Below are positions 1 to 11,879 of a DNA stretch of 64,000 nt, one piece after another (within the stretch, counting starts at the first letter, position 1; each line of letters starts with the position of its first letter). Source of the DNA: Reticulitermes speratus (Eukaryota > Arthropoda > Insecta > Blattodea > Rhinotermitidae). The translations under genes were made by a program, and so were the position numbers. Location: assembly GCA_021186555.1 (NCBI GenBank), contig JAJKFL010000007.1, positions 4,845,249 through 4,909,248 on the forward strand, in the 5' to 3' direction. The notes beneath the pieces were generated by a model. The model was given only the letters and a program-made list of their open reading frames with translations, made no database searches and was not told the DNA's origin.

Positions 1-62
1 AATGTCGTTACTATTAAGATTGTTCTAAAGTTGTTGCCGGGTACTTTTTGAAATTTTGATAT

Positions 63-250
63 TTGCTCTACGAGTCAAAGAATGTTTTATTTTATGGAAA
101 CCGGGGATTCATAAATGTGTTCACAAAAGCCTGGTATTGGACACTGACCCTAAGCCACCTGTATCCAGTTTACAACGTCAAACCAAATTTGGCAGCAATC
201 TCCTCTGAAAATTCGGTAAATATTTACCAATGGCGTCATATCCCGTAAGA
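63..250 (+). mobile_element. Non-LTR retrotransposon scraps (two joined pieces)
   Basis: Translation gives FYGNRGFINVFTKAW, matching the family pattern [18 protein letters not shown] seen again near 12.3, 23.6, 50.5, 52.9 and 55.8 kb. It is followed by NSVNIYQWRH, matching SERPVNIYQTTRRH near 5.78 kb. These are decayed dispersed repeat pieces, not a gene. The family assignment rests on internal repetition in this window and memory of insect repeats. Confidence 0.5.
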
Positions 251-1240
251 CTTAAATTTTGAAAACATCATAAGATGAGTAGAATTTGTAGCAATTATGG
301 AAGAAATTAGAAATGATAGGTGACCACTGTCAATAGGTCTCCTACCGGCTTTCTCTTCCCTCGCTTATAATAATTTTATTTCTGGATAACATCGTCATTC
401 TTCTGTCTTCATTGCCTTCTCCTTCTAAGAGGGTCAGTAACTCCAATCACAAAACGGGGCTATACTCACAGGCACACGTACAGACACGTAGGTTACAAAC
501 CGTACTTTCAACGTGGACCGGGCTTCTTTTGTTACGTGTGGAAGTGCGTAGGCTCTCGAAGCAATGAAAGGTAAGAAACACATCGATCAGAGTGGAGCTC
601 TTTTTTTTTATCGTTGGACGATTTGAAAAATACATTATACCTTAGGCTCAATGTATCCCAAAAATTAAATAATTTCCACACTTTAAATCAAACCGGGATG
701 GGTAAAAGGCAACTTTATTTCGTAAAATAATGAAAAATGAGACATTAGAGAGTTTTAAAACCAATTTATTGAAAACACAACACATAAGAGTTGTAAGGAA
801 GTCTAGTGGAATGGACTAGAACATTGATAATTATAGAGCGAAAGAAGGATCCAAGAAAATAATAACAATGATTAGGGGTCTTCATCAGCGTGAGGGCAGA
901 GCCGTAAGGCCGCGGTAATGCACCCTTGTCAGACATGAGGGAAATGCCTGAAGGGAAAATGGAACTACCATTTCGTTGAAGAACATTTAAAATTAAAACT
1001 AATGACTTTTCCAACAAATATTACTCAGATATTTTCATATGAAACTGAGATTTTTACTGTCTGTATAGAGGCCACTAAATCAGTTGTTTCTAAGTCATCT
1101 TCAAAATTATTATTTTACCAGTTTACAGGCATGGTTTATATTGTCTTCAGCTAATGAATAATTACACCTTATAATTCTTAATTAAGACACTGTAATAAAG
1201 TATGCAGTACTTATTGACACATTTTAGAGCTTCAGTCAAG
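251..1240. other. Unassigned AT-rich DNA
   Basis: No reading frame with coding character, tandem array or recognisable element is visible. The short open frames at 447-635 and 766-1017 (minus) look random. Confidence 0.5.
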
Positions 1241-1242
1241 TA

Positions 1243-1850
1243 CAGTAAACCCTCGGTGTACGATCAGTCAGCTTGCGAGTTTCTGTTTATAGCAGATGGG
1301 AAATTTAAGTTTGTTTTTTAATTTGCGAGCCAATTTTCTCGTATCGGAGCTCTTTGCTCTCTTATACAAATCGTTGTTCCAGGCGTCGTCTCTCGGCTGT
1401 CTTCGGTTCTCGGATCTTTTCGAATGCGCAGTAGGTCACTATAGCCGAGAGCAATTTGCGCAGAAGCAATAACATCGCCTCCTTATTGTTCAACTGGCTG
1501 TTCTCGAAGTTAGTCCCTTAGCGTTGATTGAATCTGAACTAGTTTTTGTGTATCATGTTCATAATATAGGATAGTACCTAATTTTTATGCACATTTCATA
1601 CATTTTTATATTGTATCTATTATTCATGCGTAGTTTCATCCCCAGGAAAATTATTCAAATGTATTAATTTTCTATGAGTGTTATTGTTTATGCTTAAGTA
1701 CCTTTCTGTGGTCTATTAAGGTGAACTTTGTATGTTCGGGGAGAAATGGTTAGCATGTTGAATAATAGAAAATTAATTTTTCTTTTACGAGTTTTTTTCT
1801 TACAAACACTTTCGAGGAATGAATTAAGCTCGTAAGCCGAGGGATTACTG
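1243..1850. mobile_element. pogo/Tigger-like non-autonomous DNA transposon (608 bp)
   Basis: The left end reads CAGTAAACCCTCGGTGTACG. The reverse complement of the right end reads CAGTAATCCCTCGGCTTACG, so the two agree at most positions. Both ends are flanked by TA (1241-1242 and 1851-1852), the target duplication of the Tc1/mariner/pogo superfamily. CAGT...CCTCG ends are typical of Tigger/pogo MITEs. There is no transposase frame inside, so it would depend on a transposase supplied elsewhere. Confidence 0.75.
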
Positions 1851-1852
1851 TA

Positions 1853-2930
1853 ATTCTTATTTATGTACTCATCCTTCTGAAAAGTGTAATATACAGTCCT
1901 CACACATACATCATTTAAGACGTATTCATTCTAGTTAAATATTTTTGTTGTAAAGTAGAAGATATTGAAGTTGTCCGAAGAATGCTTGTCGTCACATTTA
2001 GTGACATCGAACGGAAGTTTTACGCTTGCCAACAAATGCATTATTTCTGTGATAATACTGAATTATTTCGTAACCAAACTTTTCTCTTATAAATATATTT
2101 GATCACAAAATATGTCGTTTTTATATATTGTCAAATATTTCGAGAGAAGGCTGAGAATAGTACATATAGCCCTTAGAAACCCCTAAATATGATTCAGTTC
2201 TGAAGTGCATCCTTGGTATTTTGAACATATTTCTATCCTGAACCCGAAAGTGTGTTTGGAAGAAAAGTTTGGTAAGGGTTATTTATGTATCACGTATTCT
2301 ATAATTACCGGAGTATTTCTGCAATCTAAGGTAAATAGAAGCAATAAAGAAATAAGTGAGGATTTGACAGACTCGACAGAATATGTTTATTGGTGGAGCT
2401 TTCCATTTCCGCCAGTTTGTAACGTGTAATGCAGTTCTAAGGTGAGAAAGAAGAAAGATTTCGCAGGCAAACCATAAACGCTCTGCATGTGCTATCGTTC
2501 TATTAAGACACTATGTCCGAGAATGTACCGACGAACCTTTTTGGGACCTAAAGCAGTTCTCCTGATTACCACCACTTGCTAGACAGTTGATACTGTGGCC
2601 TAAGGACAAGGCACACAAAGCCATCATCAGATCCATACTGTCACTTAGTCTCAGCTATACGTGACGAGAAACAAGTTTAATTAAACACAATGGAACAGAG
2701 AATTATCAGTGCCAAGAGTGACCTCCGTGCAACCCTCCGTGTTCTGTAGGGCTGTCCTTGATTATTTTGTAGATGGTGTGTGTGTGGTGCAGTTTCTTGA
2801 CGTGAAGTGGAACACGGATCACAACTTTCTTTCTGGAAACAAAAACAACTGAAGTTTAATATCTTTACGTCACTTCCTACTTGCTGATGGATATAGAATA
2901 AAGTTGACAATAGTCTGAAGCAGGCCCGCT
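1853..2930. other. Unassigned DNA
   Basis: I see no recognisable element. The 74-codon frame at 2205-2429 has no family signature or codon pattern that supports it as a gene. Confidence 0.5.
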
Positions 2931-3147
2931 CAACCCATCTCGCGGGCAACTGTTGCCCGCGACAGCGTGTTTTGTTACTCGCTTTCTAGGAACAGTGCAA
3001 GTTGAACCACCTGAAGACTTCCCCCTTACCCAGATTTGCTCCTTGATTTCAATACTTGGAAATCTCTTAACCGCATTAGAACAGGGGTGGCACCAGTAAA
3101 AACAAATATGGTGAAATGGTGGCAAAACAAACCCCGACGACCTGTAT

Positions 3148-3245
3148 TGTGGCTGTGGAGAGGTACAAGATATGGGACATCTCTGTCATGCAGGACTGCC
3201 TTGTGGCTGTGGAGAGGTACAAGATATGGGACATCTCCTATCATG
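3148..3245. repeat. 53-bp tandem duplication
   Basis: A segment beginning TTGTGGCTGTGGAGAGG occurs at 3148 and again at 3201, nearly identical. The short open frames over it are by-products of the duplication. A small hairpin (GCGGGCAAC / GTTGCCCGC) lies upstream at about 2942-2960. Confidence 0.8.
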
Positions 3246-3584
3246 CAGGGACTGCCCCCAGAAATTCACCCTCGAGGATTTATGGCTTGCAAATAAAAAA
3301 TGATTTGACGTAGCCCAATACTGGGCAAAAAGTCTTTAATTTAATTTGATGGTCCGGACACGATAAAGAAAGAAAGGAGTTACTCGCGGAGACGCTTATA
3401 ATTACATTTAGCCCTTTCCGTGGCGACATCGAGACAGAACGCCGAGGTACTTTAGAAACAAATGCATAAAATCTGTACCTCAGTACCATGTACCTATGTG
3501 CGTGTCAGGCGGTCACACAGTCTAGCAGGACGAGATTTCTTCGAAACGTAATAAACCGATACAGATGTTTGTGTGCATGGGCCT

Positions 3585-3870
3585 TTTTTTTTAAGCAACC
3601 TCATTACAGGCCTAGACAGGCCCTGAGGAGTCCAGGAGGTTGAGGCTCCCAGATTTGTAGACAATCGGCACATGAAGGTGGTAAAGTTGTCAGCCCTACG
3701 CACCGACTGCCTTTACCCCAAGGAAATATTCCTGATACTCATTTCTGTTAGAGGCTGAGTCGACCCCAGGGCCATAGTGCGACCGAAACGAATATGTCAA
3801 GGAATTAATTCCAATGACACCATAGGGAATCGAACCCGCGACGTTCCGGTTTGTAGCGCAGTGATGCATG
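3585..3870 (-). mobile_element. SINE family C (tRNA-derived), full-length-like
   Basis: Read on the minus strand it starts with a diverged tRNA-like head whose B box GGTTCGATTCCC is the complement of GGGAATCGAACC near 3826. It ends in the family tail (AGCCTCAACCTCCTGG...GGCCTGT). At least five relatives lie in this window (17.3, 18.7, 20.7, 32.3 and 46.6 kb). An A-rich end is represented by the T-run at about 3585. Confidence 0.8.
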
Positions 3871-4092
3871 CTCCTTACAGAATGTAATTCCTGGAAACGT
3901 CTACCACTTACGGTTAACTTTAAAATTTTAAATTTACAGCATTGTAATTTTATGATTATTAACTCTGTATATTTTAGAATTTTTTATTTGAGAATTTTAA
4001 TATTTTCATCATTTTAATGACGGCGACTCAATACCTAGATACCTGTGCTGGCCGTGTACTCCGTTGGTTAGAATAACTCACTGATAAAGACA

Positions 4093-4200
4093 GCCCGATG
4101 ACGAAATATGTAGGAGTTTTGTACTTGCTTCTGACTGTATTGTGCTAAGTGCATAAGGTGGTGGATGTGTTAAATATAAGAATGTGCACCTTATAAATAA
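4093..4200 (+). mobile_element. Fossil of a hammerhead-bearing repeat
   Basis: CCCGATGACGAAATATGTAGGAG at 4094-4116 is a hammerhead-like core that has lost stem II. It is followed by sequence (TACTTGCTTCTGA...AAGTGCATAAG) that matches the better preserved copy at 31140-31200. Confidence 0.45.
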
Positions 4201-5580
4201 GAAAATATTTATTTATCTATTTATTTGTTTATAAGTGGAATTACGTTTTAATTTGAGAACTTACACTTTGTGTCCGGCGGTGCAGCAAGCAGCCAGCATT
4301 ATAAGCAGGAATATGGAAGCAAGCTGAAAATAAAAGCAAAATCAAAATCAGTTTAACAGTTCTTACTGCGAGTATGCAAGAAGGACGTAGTAGCTCAGTA
4401 CATTAAGACATTTTCCCGCATCTTATGGAACTACCAAGTTATATTACTGTACTTACGAGAATCCTGCAGTCGTACCATGATGAACCAAATTAATGAATCT
4501 CATTAACATCGTTATTTAATATCCATTTTAGTAACATCCTTCCATATGAGTCTAGGTCTTCCAATTTGTCTCGTTCCTTCGGATTTTTCGACCAAATATT
4601 AAGCATTTTTCATCTCTTACATGTTTCTCATTAAACAATGCCCTAAAATACTTAATTCTACTTTGCAAGTCCGAATACAAATGTTCCTAAAACTTTTTCT
4701 CAAATTTTCGTATTGTGTGTAATTCCCTTAAATTAAGTGTTCCCACAAACAGAACTTTACAACAGGACTGTGTACGTATTTTACACAATCAATATTTCCC
4801 AAATGTTTCCTCTTCAACTTCCATAATGAAACTTTTTTTGTGTAGCTATGTACTTAAACTTTGAGATATTATGAAATAAATTGTTAACAAAAATACAACA
4901 AATTTTGCCAAATCTTACCGTTCTGCCTAGATGCATGTCGTTGGTTTTGGGGAAGACCCGTACTTCACGATCCCTTCACGCTGTGTGAATGCAGCATATT
5001 AGAGATTTCGGCTTTTATGCTAGCGATTGTCCCCACTCTACCAGCTTCTCACTCTCGCCATATCTCTCATTTATACAATACAGACTTCTCATTTCTCCCA
5101 CCATCCCTGATAACAACACACACTTGCGTTTTTCTTCGTTATATGCAAATTGTAACAAGCGAAAGTCGTTTTGATCTGCGCACATTTTCAGTGTGCTTTA
5201 CAGAACATCACGTTTCACTCTGTTGACACAATTCAGTTGTTCTTACTTTATTGCATCTAGGATAGTTTCGTGGAGAAATTGGAATAATTTGCTTTCAATA
5301 GCATTATGTTATTACCTTTATGTACGAAATGTGTTTCTGTAAGAATTGTACGAAACGTGTGCATCCACACTGAGGTTACATTTAAATGTACAATATAACA
5401 TTCACTTGCTTGGACGTAGATTCAGTTTCTGAGATGGGACTGACAAGGGGGAAAAATCTGCGAGTGCTTTTAAGATCTTGCATATCAGAGATGTTATTGC
5501 TGTAAAATTGTGCACAAAAACAGTGACGTATTTATTTTTGCGAAGTTTTAAGTTATGACACAGGCTTTGATAAAAATTCA
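4200..5580. other. Unassigned AT-rich DNA
   Basis: AT-rich with homopolymer runs. I see no gene, RNA or repeat family in it. Confidence 0.45.
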
Positions 5581-5585
5581 AGATA

Positions 5586-5675
5586 CGACGTCGTATCGAC
5601 TTGCAATAGTTACCGACGTCGTATCGACTTGCAATAGTTACCGACGTCGTATCGACTTGCAACAGTTACCGACGT
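5586..5675. repeat. 28-bp tandem repeat, three copies
   Basis: The unit begins CGACGTCGTATCGACTTGC. Copies start at 5586, 5614 and 5642 with one substitution. The core ACGACGTCGT is itself palindromic. Confidence 0.9.
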
Positions 5676-5689
5676 TTCCGAGAAGCCTG

Positions 5690-5812
5690 ATGCCACCAAG
5701 ATCAGGGTCAAATTACGTAATCCACTCTTGTTATGCTACTATGTTGGCAGCAAGCTCCTCCGAGAGGCCGGTAAATATTTACCAAACGACACGTCGTCAC
5801 GTACAAGAATAC
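5690..5812 (+). mobile_element. Dispersed repeat fragment (SERPVNIYQTTRRH type)
   Basis: Translation contains SNYVIHSCYATMLAASSSERPVNIYQTTRRH. A diverged copy is at 180-248. I recall this as a common repeat-derived peptide in cockroach-type genomes, which is inference. It is not a host gene. Confidence 0.5.
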
Positions 5813-5814
5813 TA

Positions 5815-6474
5815 GGATCTCCTTCATCCATCGGGCAGATTTTATCATACTTGTTATGAATATTAGCGTGCCACTGTGTCCGTCTAGCCTTTGAATATTT
5901 AAGATTCAGCAGTTGTTTTTCAAGTGCCGTGGATATTTGACGAAGCGTTCTGTCTTACTGACTAGTGGAATAGTTCTCTTACGAAGGAACCCAACCAGGC
6001 TATGAAACTGTTAACCACAATAGCCCTCTGTTGGTCCCAAACAATTGTCCTTATGTACTTCAACAAGACAATATAAATGCGAAGGTTTGCCGTGACAAGA
6101 AGCCAACTGCTCGTCAGCTCAGTAGGCAAAACCGCTCTGCATTTCGGAAAAAGTCTCTGGGTTTTCCTGTCACCTGTAATTGTGCAGTAGTTAGACGAAA
6201 GTTCTAGGTACTTTGTTGTTAGCTTCTGTACTGACGCACCTGACAATAGTTACACAGGTATCCTGAATAAGCTCCACAGCGATCACATGTTGGTGCACGG
6301 AGCAGTATTACATGTGGAAGCCATCATGGAGTCACTGGAAGGTTGTTTGTGAACTGCTTAACTTCATGCGGGTTATAATGTCTTCCAAAATAAAGGTGGT
6401 AAACTCTTTGCCTCTAACTTTATTCTGATTTCACCGTGCATCTTTTACTAATTATTAACAAGTCACCAACTAAA
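5815..6474. other. Unassigned DNA
   Basis: No supported feature. The 94-codon minus frame (5962-6246) has no recognisable motif. Confidence 0.45.
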
Positions 6475-6529
6475 TGCACTTCTTTATTTAACGAACACTA
6501 CAAGGCTTTTTTAAAAAGTTAGATAAAAA

Positions 6530-6573
6530 CCCCTACATATGTTTCGGCTTATTAATAAGCCATCCTCAGGGGG
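6530..6573 (-). ncRNA. Hammerhead ribozyme-like motif, arm 1
   Basis: On the minus strand: CTGAGGA (matching CUGANGA), one extra T, GGCTTA-TTAA-TAAGCC (6-bp stem II), GAAA, then ACATATGTA, giving a two-pair stem III with H17 = A. The flanks CCCC and GGGG can form stem I. All core bases of a type I hammerhead are present. The extra U before stem II is not in the minimal consensus. Confidence 0.65.
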
Positions 6574-6845
6574 TGTCACAACTGCATTATTTAAAAACAC
6601 ATCCTCATATTAGTTCATTGTGTATGTATATAGTCACCACCATCACTTTTAACTACATTGTGACAAAAAGTGACTTCACGAAAATAAGTGACATAGTGGA
6701 CTAACACAAGGATGTGCTTTTAATAAATGCATTTTATTCGTGCTGATATAAAAAAGTCACAGTGCAGTTAAAAGTGATGGTGGTGACTATATACATACAC
6801 AGTGAACTAATATGAGGATGTGTTTTTAAGTAATGCAGTTGTGAC

Positions 6846-6890
6846 ACCCCCTGAGGATGGCTTATTAATAAGCCGAAACATATGTAGGGA
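6846..6890 (+). ncRNA. Hammerhead ribozyme-like motif, arm 2
   Basis: Same core as the opposite arm: CTGAGGA at 6851-6857, T, a 6-bp stem II with TTAA loop, GAAAC, ATAT, GTA. Stem I is CCC/GGG, because GGGA replaces GGGG. Confidence 0.65.
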
Positions 6891-6949
6891 TTTTTATCTA
6901 ACGTTTTAAAGAAACCTTGTAGTGTTGTTTAGATAAAGAAGTGCATCTT

Positions 6950-7960
6950 TGCCTCTAGTTGTTAAAGTCGTTTCCGTAGAGCATTTGCACGGTGAACCAC
7001 AGACACTCCCTATGGCTGCTGAGAAATTTGTCAGAAACTATGAAGGGATGAGATAGGCTGATGGCAGGAAAGTATTAGAATTGATCCGTAGTGTGGGAGT
7101 GTGTGAATTGCATACTGCTGTTTTAGGAGAGAGATGTTTTCTTCATTCAAGGTTTCTGTTGAGGTCTTACAAATAATGTAAATGTGAGTGTAAACCAAGG
7201 AGAAAGTATTAGATATATAACCTACGGACAGAGAGGGTGTGTTTTCGTGCCACAAGAAGACATTTGGTTAGTGCTTCCTCACTTTTGTAAGTAAGTTTAC
7301 ATTTCTAAGTAAATAACTGAGTGATAATATATTGGCCCTTTCTGACAAGATCATATTTGCACAGCCTTTTGTGAAACTCCAAGTTTTATTCCCGGGTTTA
7401 TAGTAACGCGCATTGAGCTAGTTGAATTCAATTCCTATCCTCTCAGCTCATGCCTTCAGCTCCATTTTAATGTTATCTACCGTCTACATGTATTTCTCTT
7501 TAAATTATTTTTTCCATTTGTTTTTCGAATGAAATTTGTGAGTGTTCCTTTCACATGAATGCTACATATCCCGCCCATCCTCATTTTTGTCATTTAGTAG
7601 TAGTTTTGGTTGAGTAGAAACTGTGATGGTCCTCATTATGTAATTTCCTTCACCCTCCTGTAACTTTCTCCCTCTTACGTTGAGTTATTCTCCTCAACAC
7701 TTCATTATCGAGCGACGTTAATGTATCTACGTAGGCCTGCTGCCCTTAGGGTAAAATTGTAATTGGATACATTTTAATATTTAGGTTCTTTGGGCGGGGA
7801 CGGGAGTACAAAAACTGTAAATTGAGTCGTAGCGCATGTTGTTTAATTTCCTCTTAATTTATTCCGGAATGTAATTATTATTTGTGCCTGGCCATCCCAA
7901 ACATTTGGAGTACTTAATATTTTACAATAATTCTCCCTGATATTCTATAATTCTAAGAAC
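6950..7960. other. Unassigned AT-rich DNA
   Basis: No gene, RNA or repeat family is recognised. Confidence 0.45.
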
Positions 7961-7965
7961 TTTTA

Positions 7966-8262
7966 ATGTACGTAAACACACTGTGTTATAATGTACGTAA
8001 CACACTGTGTTATAATGTACGTAAACACACTGTGTTATAATGTACGTAAACACACTGTGTTATAATGTACGTAACACAGTGTTATAAGTAACACACTGTG
8101 TTATAATGTACGTAAACACACTGTGTTATAATGTACGTAAACACCTGTTAATACACACACTGTGTTATAATAGTAACGATTACCGTAAACACACTGTGTT
8201 ATAATGTACGTAAACACACTGTGTTATAATGTACGTAAAAACTAACGACCACTGTGTTATAA
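7966..8262. repeat. 25-bp tandem array, irregular
   Basis: The unit is about 25 bp (AATGTACGTAAACACACTG + TGTTAT), about 11 copies. The core AACACACTGTGTT is partly palindromic. The last third contains many short indels and scrambled units, unlike the tidy first five copies. Confidence 0.9.
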
Positions 8263-8460
8263 TGTGTACATGTTAAATGTACACACATGTTTAGTAACGT
8301 AACACTTAAAACTGCTGCAGTTTGGGTGGCATGTTATGTAACACACATACACATACGAAAATTACCTGCTATATGATTAGACGTTCTTCCGGCAATGGCT
8401 GTGAAATTTTCCATCTTCTAGTGCTTAATGCCGTGTATTTGGTAGATGGGTACCAAATTT

Positions 8461-8495
8461 TTGGAGGAAGTTTCTGTCGCCATCATCAGGATAAA
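8461..8495 (-). other. Fossil hammerhead-like motif
   Basis: On the minus strand: CCTGATGATGGCGACAGAAACTT. The CUGAUGA-U-GGC start and a GAAAC are present but the second half of stem II is missing. Confidence 0.35.
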
Positions 8496-8499
8496 GGGT

Positions 8500-9165
8500 A
8501 GTAGTATCTGAACATAGTCATGGTTATTTTTGTTCTGTGTTTATTACCATTCTCGTTCACACATTTTAACTCAGTATGACGTCATAAAATAAAATATATT
8601 CTTATCTGCTTATTTTATGAACAGTGGGGTTGGCGCATGCGTGAAGGTACAGTCACTGACGTACACATGTCTGCCTGTGTGCCTTTCCATTTACGTGGTA
8701 AAAAGGGCGAGGTATTATACTGTATACTTGTGTAACGCCTGTCTGTAAAGTGACAATACTACCACTACGTCACGCTCATTACATGCTGCATACTAATCTA
8801 GACACGTGTTGCAAAGTACGCTTACACACAATTTTGAAATGATTTGTTTTGCGGTTTTCCATAACTAAGTAACATTACCTAAGGGCAGTGTTAAAAGTAC
8901 CCTTTTCTGGTGTATAACGCCATGTGGTTCAGTAGATAGATACCTTCGATTCGGAGTAAATTGTTTCCATTTTTGCGCTGAAGATATAAGCAGTAGGTTT
9001 GTATGAGACATTGGTACGCATCTATCATCAACCTATAAATTAGGCCTACTACATCAGCTTCGCCTCACACAGAGTCAAGAAGCCGTGTGTCCTTGACGCT
9101 TGCTTTGAGAAAAGGGTGACAGTTGGCACTGACATTATTTCAAGTGATCCGCATATTATTCAGAT
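8500..9165. other. Unassigned DNA
   Basis: I see nothing that can be named here. Confidence 0.4.
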
Positions 9166-9168
9166 CCG

Positions 9169-9330
9169 GCTCTGGCGGGAAGACGAGGAACAAGGCGTAA
9201 GCAGCTACTGGATGACCTTAAGGAAAAGAGAGGATACTGGAAATTGAAAGAGGAAGCATTAGATCGTACCCTGTCGAGAACTCGCTTTGGAAGAGGCTAC
9301 GGAACTGTCGTAAGACAGACTGCAGATTGA
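9169..9330 (+). pseudogene. Non-LTR retrotransposon C-terminal tail (GRRGTRRKQLLDDLKEK type)
   Basis: An uninterrupted 53-codon frame ends in TGA at 9328-9330. Key residues: GRRGTRRKQLLDDLKEKRG, then YWKLKEEALDR, then FGRGYG. Two more copies lie at 41607-41765 and 51381-51548, one including the upstream ANWIGHILRRN segment. This is the conserved end of an endonuclease/reverse transcriptase protein from insect LINEs. The catalytic domains are absent, so it is a 5'-truncated dead copy. The LINE clade cannot be settled from this piece. Confidence 0.7.
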
Positions 9331-9334
9331 ATGA

Positions 9335-10250
9335 TGGCTCTAATTAAAGCAATGTTGAATTCTAAGCCTTTCTTCTAAAAGTTTCTTTCCAGTAACATGC
9401 TTTAAGTTACATAAGAACTGAGACTCACGAAATACAACATGAAGTAAAGCGGCGGTAATTCTTAACCACAGCAACATCGTTAATACATTTTTACAAATCA
9501 TAGGGTTATTTAATCATGATTTATCCAAAAAGCAAACAATTTTTCCCTACTTGTACATTTGATGCATTGGTGTAAGGAGGTAAACTGGTCAAAATTATAG
9601 TCTGCAATAACACATTCTTGCCATTTTCTTTCTGCTGACTTCACATATTAACTTTCTATTTGCGTCGTTTTACTTTTATTGTTAATCTGATAAGGATGAG
9701 AAATCCACGAAACAGAATATCTTCTATTTGAAACATAAGTTAATTTACTGTCTTATTACTCATACTTATTTATTTATTCCTCAATTACAATGCTGTGATC
9801 TTTACCCCAAGAATTAATTGTGGGAAGTATTTATTTTCTTACAAGAAATATAACCTAAAAAAAATAGAACAACTCTGCGAATTAAAATGCCCCTGGTGGA
9901 GAAATTGTTTATAAGATAGCAATATTTGAAAGTTAGCAGAAGAACAAAAAGCGATCATCTGGTCAGCCTTGACTGGTACTTACAATACAAGCACCGTAAA
10001 TAACTTAACAAAACATGACCACTTTCTCGTCGCTCCATTAAAAGCACAGTGCTCGCTGAAACATCTGGTGACAGAACGTAAAACGGCCATTTAGCTCCCA
10101 GAAGTACAGCGTCACTAAACATCCGCCCTCACTAGGACTCTGAAACGTTTTGTTAACATAGGTTATTAAAACACTCTTAAATACTGCTTATAAAATGAGC
10201 ATTTAAGAGAAGACTCAAGCTTTCTGGAATGGTACGCCGAGTGGACTACT
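9335..10250. other. Unassigned AT-rich DNA
   Basis: No supported feature. Confidence 0.45.
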
Positions 10251-10254
10251 TAAT

Positions 10255-10300
10255 ATTTACCGACGTTTCGAAGGAAAGCGGCATCTTCGTCTTTACGTCG
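10255..10300 (-). other. Fossil hammerhead-like motif
   Basis: On the minus strand GACGAAGATGCCGC is followed by CTTCGAAACGTCGG. It resembles CUGACGA-U-stem-GAAACGUC with decay of the first core bases. Confidence 0.3.
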
Positions 10301-10383
10301 AGCAATCCAAGAAGAGTCCCCTTCCGTCTGAACCCATTAGTTAATTGCACTTTACGTTGTCTGTTGTTGTATTATGATCTCGC

Positions 10384-10645
10384 GCCGATCCCAGTGGCCG
10401 CGCGGTCTAAGGCGTGGGTCTGCGGCCGCTCGCTTGCTGGGATTTTGGGTTCGAATCCCGCCAGGGGCATGGATGTCTGTCTCTTGTAAGTGTTGTGTGT
10501 TGTCAGGTAGAGGTCTCTGCGTCGGGCTGATCACTCGTCCAGAGGACTCCTACCGAGTGCTGTGTGTCTGAATGGTGGTGAAGCCTCGATAATGAGGAGG
10601 ATCTGGCCCACTAGGGCTGTTGCGCCGTGGGGGAAAAAATTATAT
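10384..10645 (+). mobile_element. SINE family A (tRNA-derived), full length
   Basis: The head CCGATCCCAGTGGCCGCG carries an A-box-like TGGCCGCGCGGTCTAAGG and a B box GGGTTCGAATCCC. The family body (CATGGATGTCTGTCTC...GAGGTCTCTGCG...AGAGGACTCCTACCG) follows, ending GGGCTGTTGCGCC and an A-rich tail. Other copies are near 18.6, 30.4, 30.6, 32.9, 38.9, 40.4 and 45.7 kb. The 60-80 codon frames over it are SINE-derived. Confidence 0.9.
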
Positions 10646-10649
10646 CTTG

Positions 10650-11750
10650 CAGTACATGAATATAGGCGTAATGGTAACAACGTGATGTGTGCGGGACAGA
10701 CACTGTGTGTGGTTGAATTGTACGGAGGCCGTGGTCTGGTGTCTTGCATGCCACAGTCCCCAAAAGGACAGTTATAAGAGGCTAAATCGAAGAGAGAAAT
10801 TATTGCAAAATGCTGCTGAAATATAGCCTGCAGTTAATGAATTCGCTCGAATGGGAGTTTACCTTTCTAGCTGTTGTGCATTATTCCAGCTGCATGTATT
10901 GGCAACAGATGAGTCACTGTCGAAATGCCGTTGACACTGGCCTTCTGGCGCTGCAGAAGCGAAGGCAACGGCTTGCAGACAATGGGGCAGTGAGTCACCA
11001 TTTTGCACGTTGCGTCTTATTGGTCAGTTGGTCAAAAACATAGTCCTACCTGAGCAAGAATAAGGCTCCTTGTCTTTCCAAGAAGTGTACTTTCAGTATT
11101 GTATTCATTTTAATGCCACGCCTATATTATCATTTTTTAGATCTGACGTCCGATGCAGCCTACTTGCCAAGACCTCACTAGTGGGATGCTTCCCACCGGT
11201 TGACAAACATTTCTCTTGACATGTGGCAGGCGCCACACAAATAATATCCAATACAAAATAAATCACTGGCTGGAAATAATAAAATCTTTCATATTACTGG
11301 ATATCAGCCTGAAAACTGCAGGCGCACAATTTACCAAGGAAATGTGGAAAGGGAGAGACACTTCCGTAAAAGAAATGCCGTGTTAAAAGCAGAAGCGCTG
11401 TTCTGTCAGTGGAAGTGGCATTGCAGAATATTGTCAGAAAATGTTTGTTTTTAAATATGGCCTTCTTATTTACGTGTGAGCTACGCACCCGTATTTCCGT
11501 TCATGGTCGTTATCTATGTCCTTGGTAACTGAATCCTGCTAACACTGTAGCCAAAACGATCAACATTTATTTGTAGACTCAAATGCATCGAACAAGTTCA
11601 GATTTTATTTTTGGTTTACTATAACGTAAACTAGGCCTATAATATCCAGATTTTGTGTGTGCACGCGCTTTGTTCGTTACTAATAAGTACAGTTGATGAA
11701 TTACAAAGCGCTTACAGTTTACGAAATTTGAGATTTTCGCAGCGGTGTAA
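10650..11750. other. Unassigned DNA
   Basis: No supported element. The frame 10810-11043 has no family signature. Confidence 0.45.
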
Positions 11751-11756
11751 CTGAGA

Positions 11757-11875
11757 GTTCCGTTCTTCTGGGATATTACGCAGCTGCATCGGGTAACGGG
11801 ATCGAGACGTGTTCCCGAAACGTCGGGATCCCATTACCCTTGACTCAGCGTCACGGGACAAAAGAACGGAATCCC
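11757..11875. mobile_element. Foldback hairpin element (ATTACGC-type)
   Basis: The outer arms are GTTCCGTTCTT and AAGAACGGAAT. The inner arms GGGTAACGGGATC and GATCCCATTACCC bracket GAAACGTCGGG. The segment TTCTGGGATATTACGC is shared with 40.7 and 59.7 kb, so the three are relatives. The GAAACGTC piece looks like the second half of a decayed hammerhead. Confidence 0.6.
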
Positions 11876-11879
11876 TCGG

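Larger units (their letters stand above)
6475..6945. mobile_element. 470-bp palindromic element with paired hammerhead-like motifs
   Basis: Two arms of roughly 190-200 bp are inverted copies (outer ends TGCACTTCTTTAT... and ...ATAAAGAAGTGCA, with some mismatches and indels). Each arm carries one hammerhead-like motif, at 6530-6573 (minus) and 6846-6890 (plus). No protein is encoded. It is a non-autonomous foldback or retrozyme-like element. Which machinery mobilises it is not visible. Confidence 0.75.

Noticed and set aside
2205..2429. 74-codon frame as a small secreted protein
   Set aside because: No signal peptide pattern, no cysteine framework and no neighbouring evidence.
10420..10470. 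tRNA-like A and B boxes as a genuine tRNA gene
   Set aside because: The same head occurs with the same long non-tRNA body in several places with target duplications, so it is a SINE head. No full cloverleaf can be drawn.
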